From an uncultured Lachnospiraceae bacterium (GTDB taxonomy: Bacteria > Bacillota > Clostridia > Lachnospirales > Lachnospiraceae), in NCBI GenBank assembly GCA_934418055.1, contig CAKRWX010000164.1, positions 1 to 5,815 of the forward strand: a stretch of DNA of 5,815 nucleotides, given 5' to 3'. The first letter of the stretch is position 1; the number at the start of each line of letters is the position of its first letter. A model generated the notes under the pieces. That model did not search any database and was not told the DNA's origin. It worked only from the letters and a program-made list of their open reading frames with translations. Positions 4,491-5,815 of this stretch are shown here, piece after piece. Both the position numbers and the translations under genes were made by a program.

Positions 4491-5815
4491 GAAATCTTCA
4501 TCACCCATGAAATCGCTGATGGATTATGCCGGAAGCTACCGGTACCTCACTGGCGCTGCCTACGTGCTTTCTGCCATCAGCTCTCTTACGGCCTTAGTGC
4601 CCTTCTTTTACATCTGGCGTATCATCAGCCAGGTTCTTGAAGTTGCGCCCCACTTTGAAAAAGCCACCGGAATCGCCCATGATGGGCGGATGGCACTGAC
4701 ATTTTCTATCTTGTCCATGCTCATCTATATAGCTGCTTTATGGTGTTCCCACCTATGTGCTTTCAGAGTGCAGCGAAATATCCGCTGCCAGGTCATGGAA
4801 CATATTTTAAAGCTTCCTGTAGGCTTTATGAATGACTGGGGAAGCGGAAAAGTGCGTAAGATCGTCAATGACTGCTCCGCATCCACAGAAACCTATCTGG
4901 CCCACATCTGGCCGGACAAGGCGGGAATGATATTTACACCTTTGGGACTCATCGTTCTTCTGCTGTTTTTTGACTGGCGGCTGGGGCTCTTATGCCTGGT
5001 GCCTGTAGGCATTGCTTTCATCTTCATGGCCGGTATGATGGGCGACGATATGAAAGCCGCCATGAAGGAATACCAGAACTCCCTGGAGACCATGTCTTCC
5101 GAAGCTGTGGAATACATCCGCGGTGTCCCGGTAGTTAAAACTTTCGGACAGACCATTTTCAGCTTTGAACGCTTCCGCAAAGCCATTGATGAATACTCTA
5201 AATGGACCATTGCCTACACCAAAAGCATGCGTCCGCCTATGCTGCGTTTTACCACTGCCATCAACGCCATTTTCGCCATTATCATTGCCTTCGGCATCGC
5301 AGCAGGAGCCAGCTCCCGCACGCCTCAGCTCATATTAAACCTGATCTTCTACACCATTATCACCCCCGTGATCACAACTACTTTAAATAAGGTAATGTAC
5401 GCAGGTGAAAATGAAATGCTGGTCACTGACTGCCTGGACCGTATTAAACAGATCATGGACATTAAACCTCTGCCAAAGCCTGAAAAGGCGGAATCACCGA
5501 CAGACTACTCCATTACCTTTGACCATGTTTCTTTCTCTTATGCAGGAGCTGACAAAAAAGCCTTAAATGACATCTCTTTCACCATTGAAAGCGGGGAACA
5601 TGTGGCTCTGGTGGGCCCAAGCGGCGGCGGAAAATCCACCATTGCAAGCCTGATCCCAAGGTTCTGGGATGTGGAAAGCGGCCGTATCCTTATTGGCGGC
5701 GTAGATGTAAGAAATATTCCAAAGGAAACCTTATCTGACATGGTCTCCTTTGTATTCCAGGACAGCAGCCTTTTGAAAATGTCCGTTTTTGACAATGTAC
5801 GTCTTTCCCGCCCAG
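4489..5815 (+). CDS. ABC exporter, fused permease-ATPase half-transporter (3' truncated by window)
   Basis: The visible 442 residues hold a type I exporter membrane domain (about 15-315) and the first part of the nucleotide-binding domain (from about 341). Membrane segments are evident near 22-45, 68-92, 146-180 and 254-298. The ATPase part shows the A-loop tyrosine Y351 in FSY, Walker A GPSGGGKST (376-384) and the Q-loop FVFQ (Q424). The LSGGQ signature, Walker B and switch His lie beyond the window. The start at 4489 follows GAGGAAGG by 6 nt. Half-transporters of this kind usually pair with a second one encoded next; that gene would be off the right end. With a PchR-like regulator upstream, YbtP/YbtQ-like siderophore-related transport is possible, but drug, lipid or peptide export is equally open. 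Confidence 0.92.
   Translation, partial: MKSSSPMKSLMDYAGSYRYLTGAAYVLSAISSLTALVPFFYIWRIISQVLEVAPHFEKATGIAHDGRMALTFSILSMLIYIAALWCSHLCAFRVQRNIRCQVMEHILKLPVGFMNDWGSGKVRKIVNDCSASTETYLAHIWPDKAGMIFTPLGLIVLLLFFDWRLGLLCLVPVGIAFIFMAGMMGDDMKAAMKEYQNSLETMSSEAVEYIRGVPVVKTFGQTIFSFERFRKAIDEYSKWTIAYTKSMRPPMLRFTTAINAIFAIIIAFGIAAGASSRTPQLILNLIFYTIITPVITTTLNKVMYAGENEMLVTDCLDRIKQIMDIKPLPKPEKAESPTDYSITFDHVSFSYAGADKKALNDISFTIESGEHVALVGPSGGGKSTIASLIPRFWDVESGRILIGGVDVRNIPKETLSDMVSFVFQDSSLLKMSVFDNVRLSRP

Noticed and set aside
4893..5210. Minus-strand open frame of 105 codons
   Set aside because: It lies wholly inside the ABC exporter gene and shows no family motif; the exporter frame has clear domain motifs. Other overlapping frames within the ABC, AraC, TVP38 and Xre genes were dropped for the same reason.

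Overview
The window looks like chromosomal DNA of a low-to-moderate GC Firmicute, most likely a gut clostridium of the Lachnospiraceae type. The grounds are strong AGGAGG-type ribosome binding sites, TTGxxx/TATAAT promoters, and the gene families present: a TVP38/TMEM64 membrane protein, a PchR-like AraC regulator with an ABC exporter, and a HipA-like kinase with its Xre partner. The species cannot be named from sequence alone.

Layout. Bases 1-78 (+) are the last codons of a gene that enters from the left, probably an FGGY-type sugar kinase. A large hairpin at 119-176 separates it from three genes on the minus strand. Read in their own direction these are a 182-aa Xre-type antitoxin-like regulator (2452-1904), a 72-aa remnant of a HipA-like kinase (1892-1674), and a 466-aa AAA ATPase with a C-terminal PD-(D/E)XK-like (DUF234) domain (1587-187). 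The regulator has a good promoter whose -35 box lies inside a 12-bp inverted repeat, as expected for autoregulation. The kinase is cut off soon after its nucleotide-binding loop, exactly where a 15-bp sequence is repeated three times and each copy carries an in-frame stop. The ATPase has its own promoter, with a 10-bp inverted repeat spanning promoter and ribosome binding site.

From about 2580 rightward everything is on the plus strand. A promoter at 2612-2641 is followed by about 140 nt of highly structured leader: a long hairpin with an attenuator-like core, then a three-way junction whose two arms are capped by GTAA (GNRA) loops. A TVP38-like membrane protein follows (GTG start at 2789), then an AraC regulator (3418-4425), then an ABC exporter half-transporter (from 4489) that runs off the right end before its signature motif. 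The ABC start codon and part of its ribosome binding site are in a possible hairpin.

How the parts work together. The left block reads as a small accessory island: a toxin-antitoxin pair that has lost its toxin catalytic domain, beside an ATPase/nuclease-like gene. A 12-bp sequence occurs in inverted orientation at both edges of this block (124-135 and 2524-2535). The right block reads as a membrane/transport module in which the AraC protein probably controls the downstream exporter. The most unusual items are the structured leader of the TVP38 gene and the truncated kinase with its repeated stop codons.
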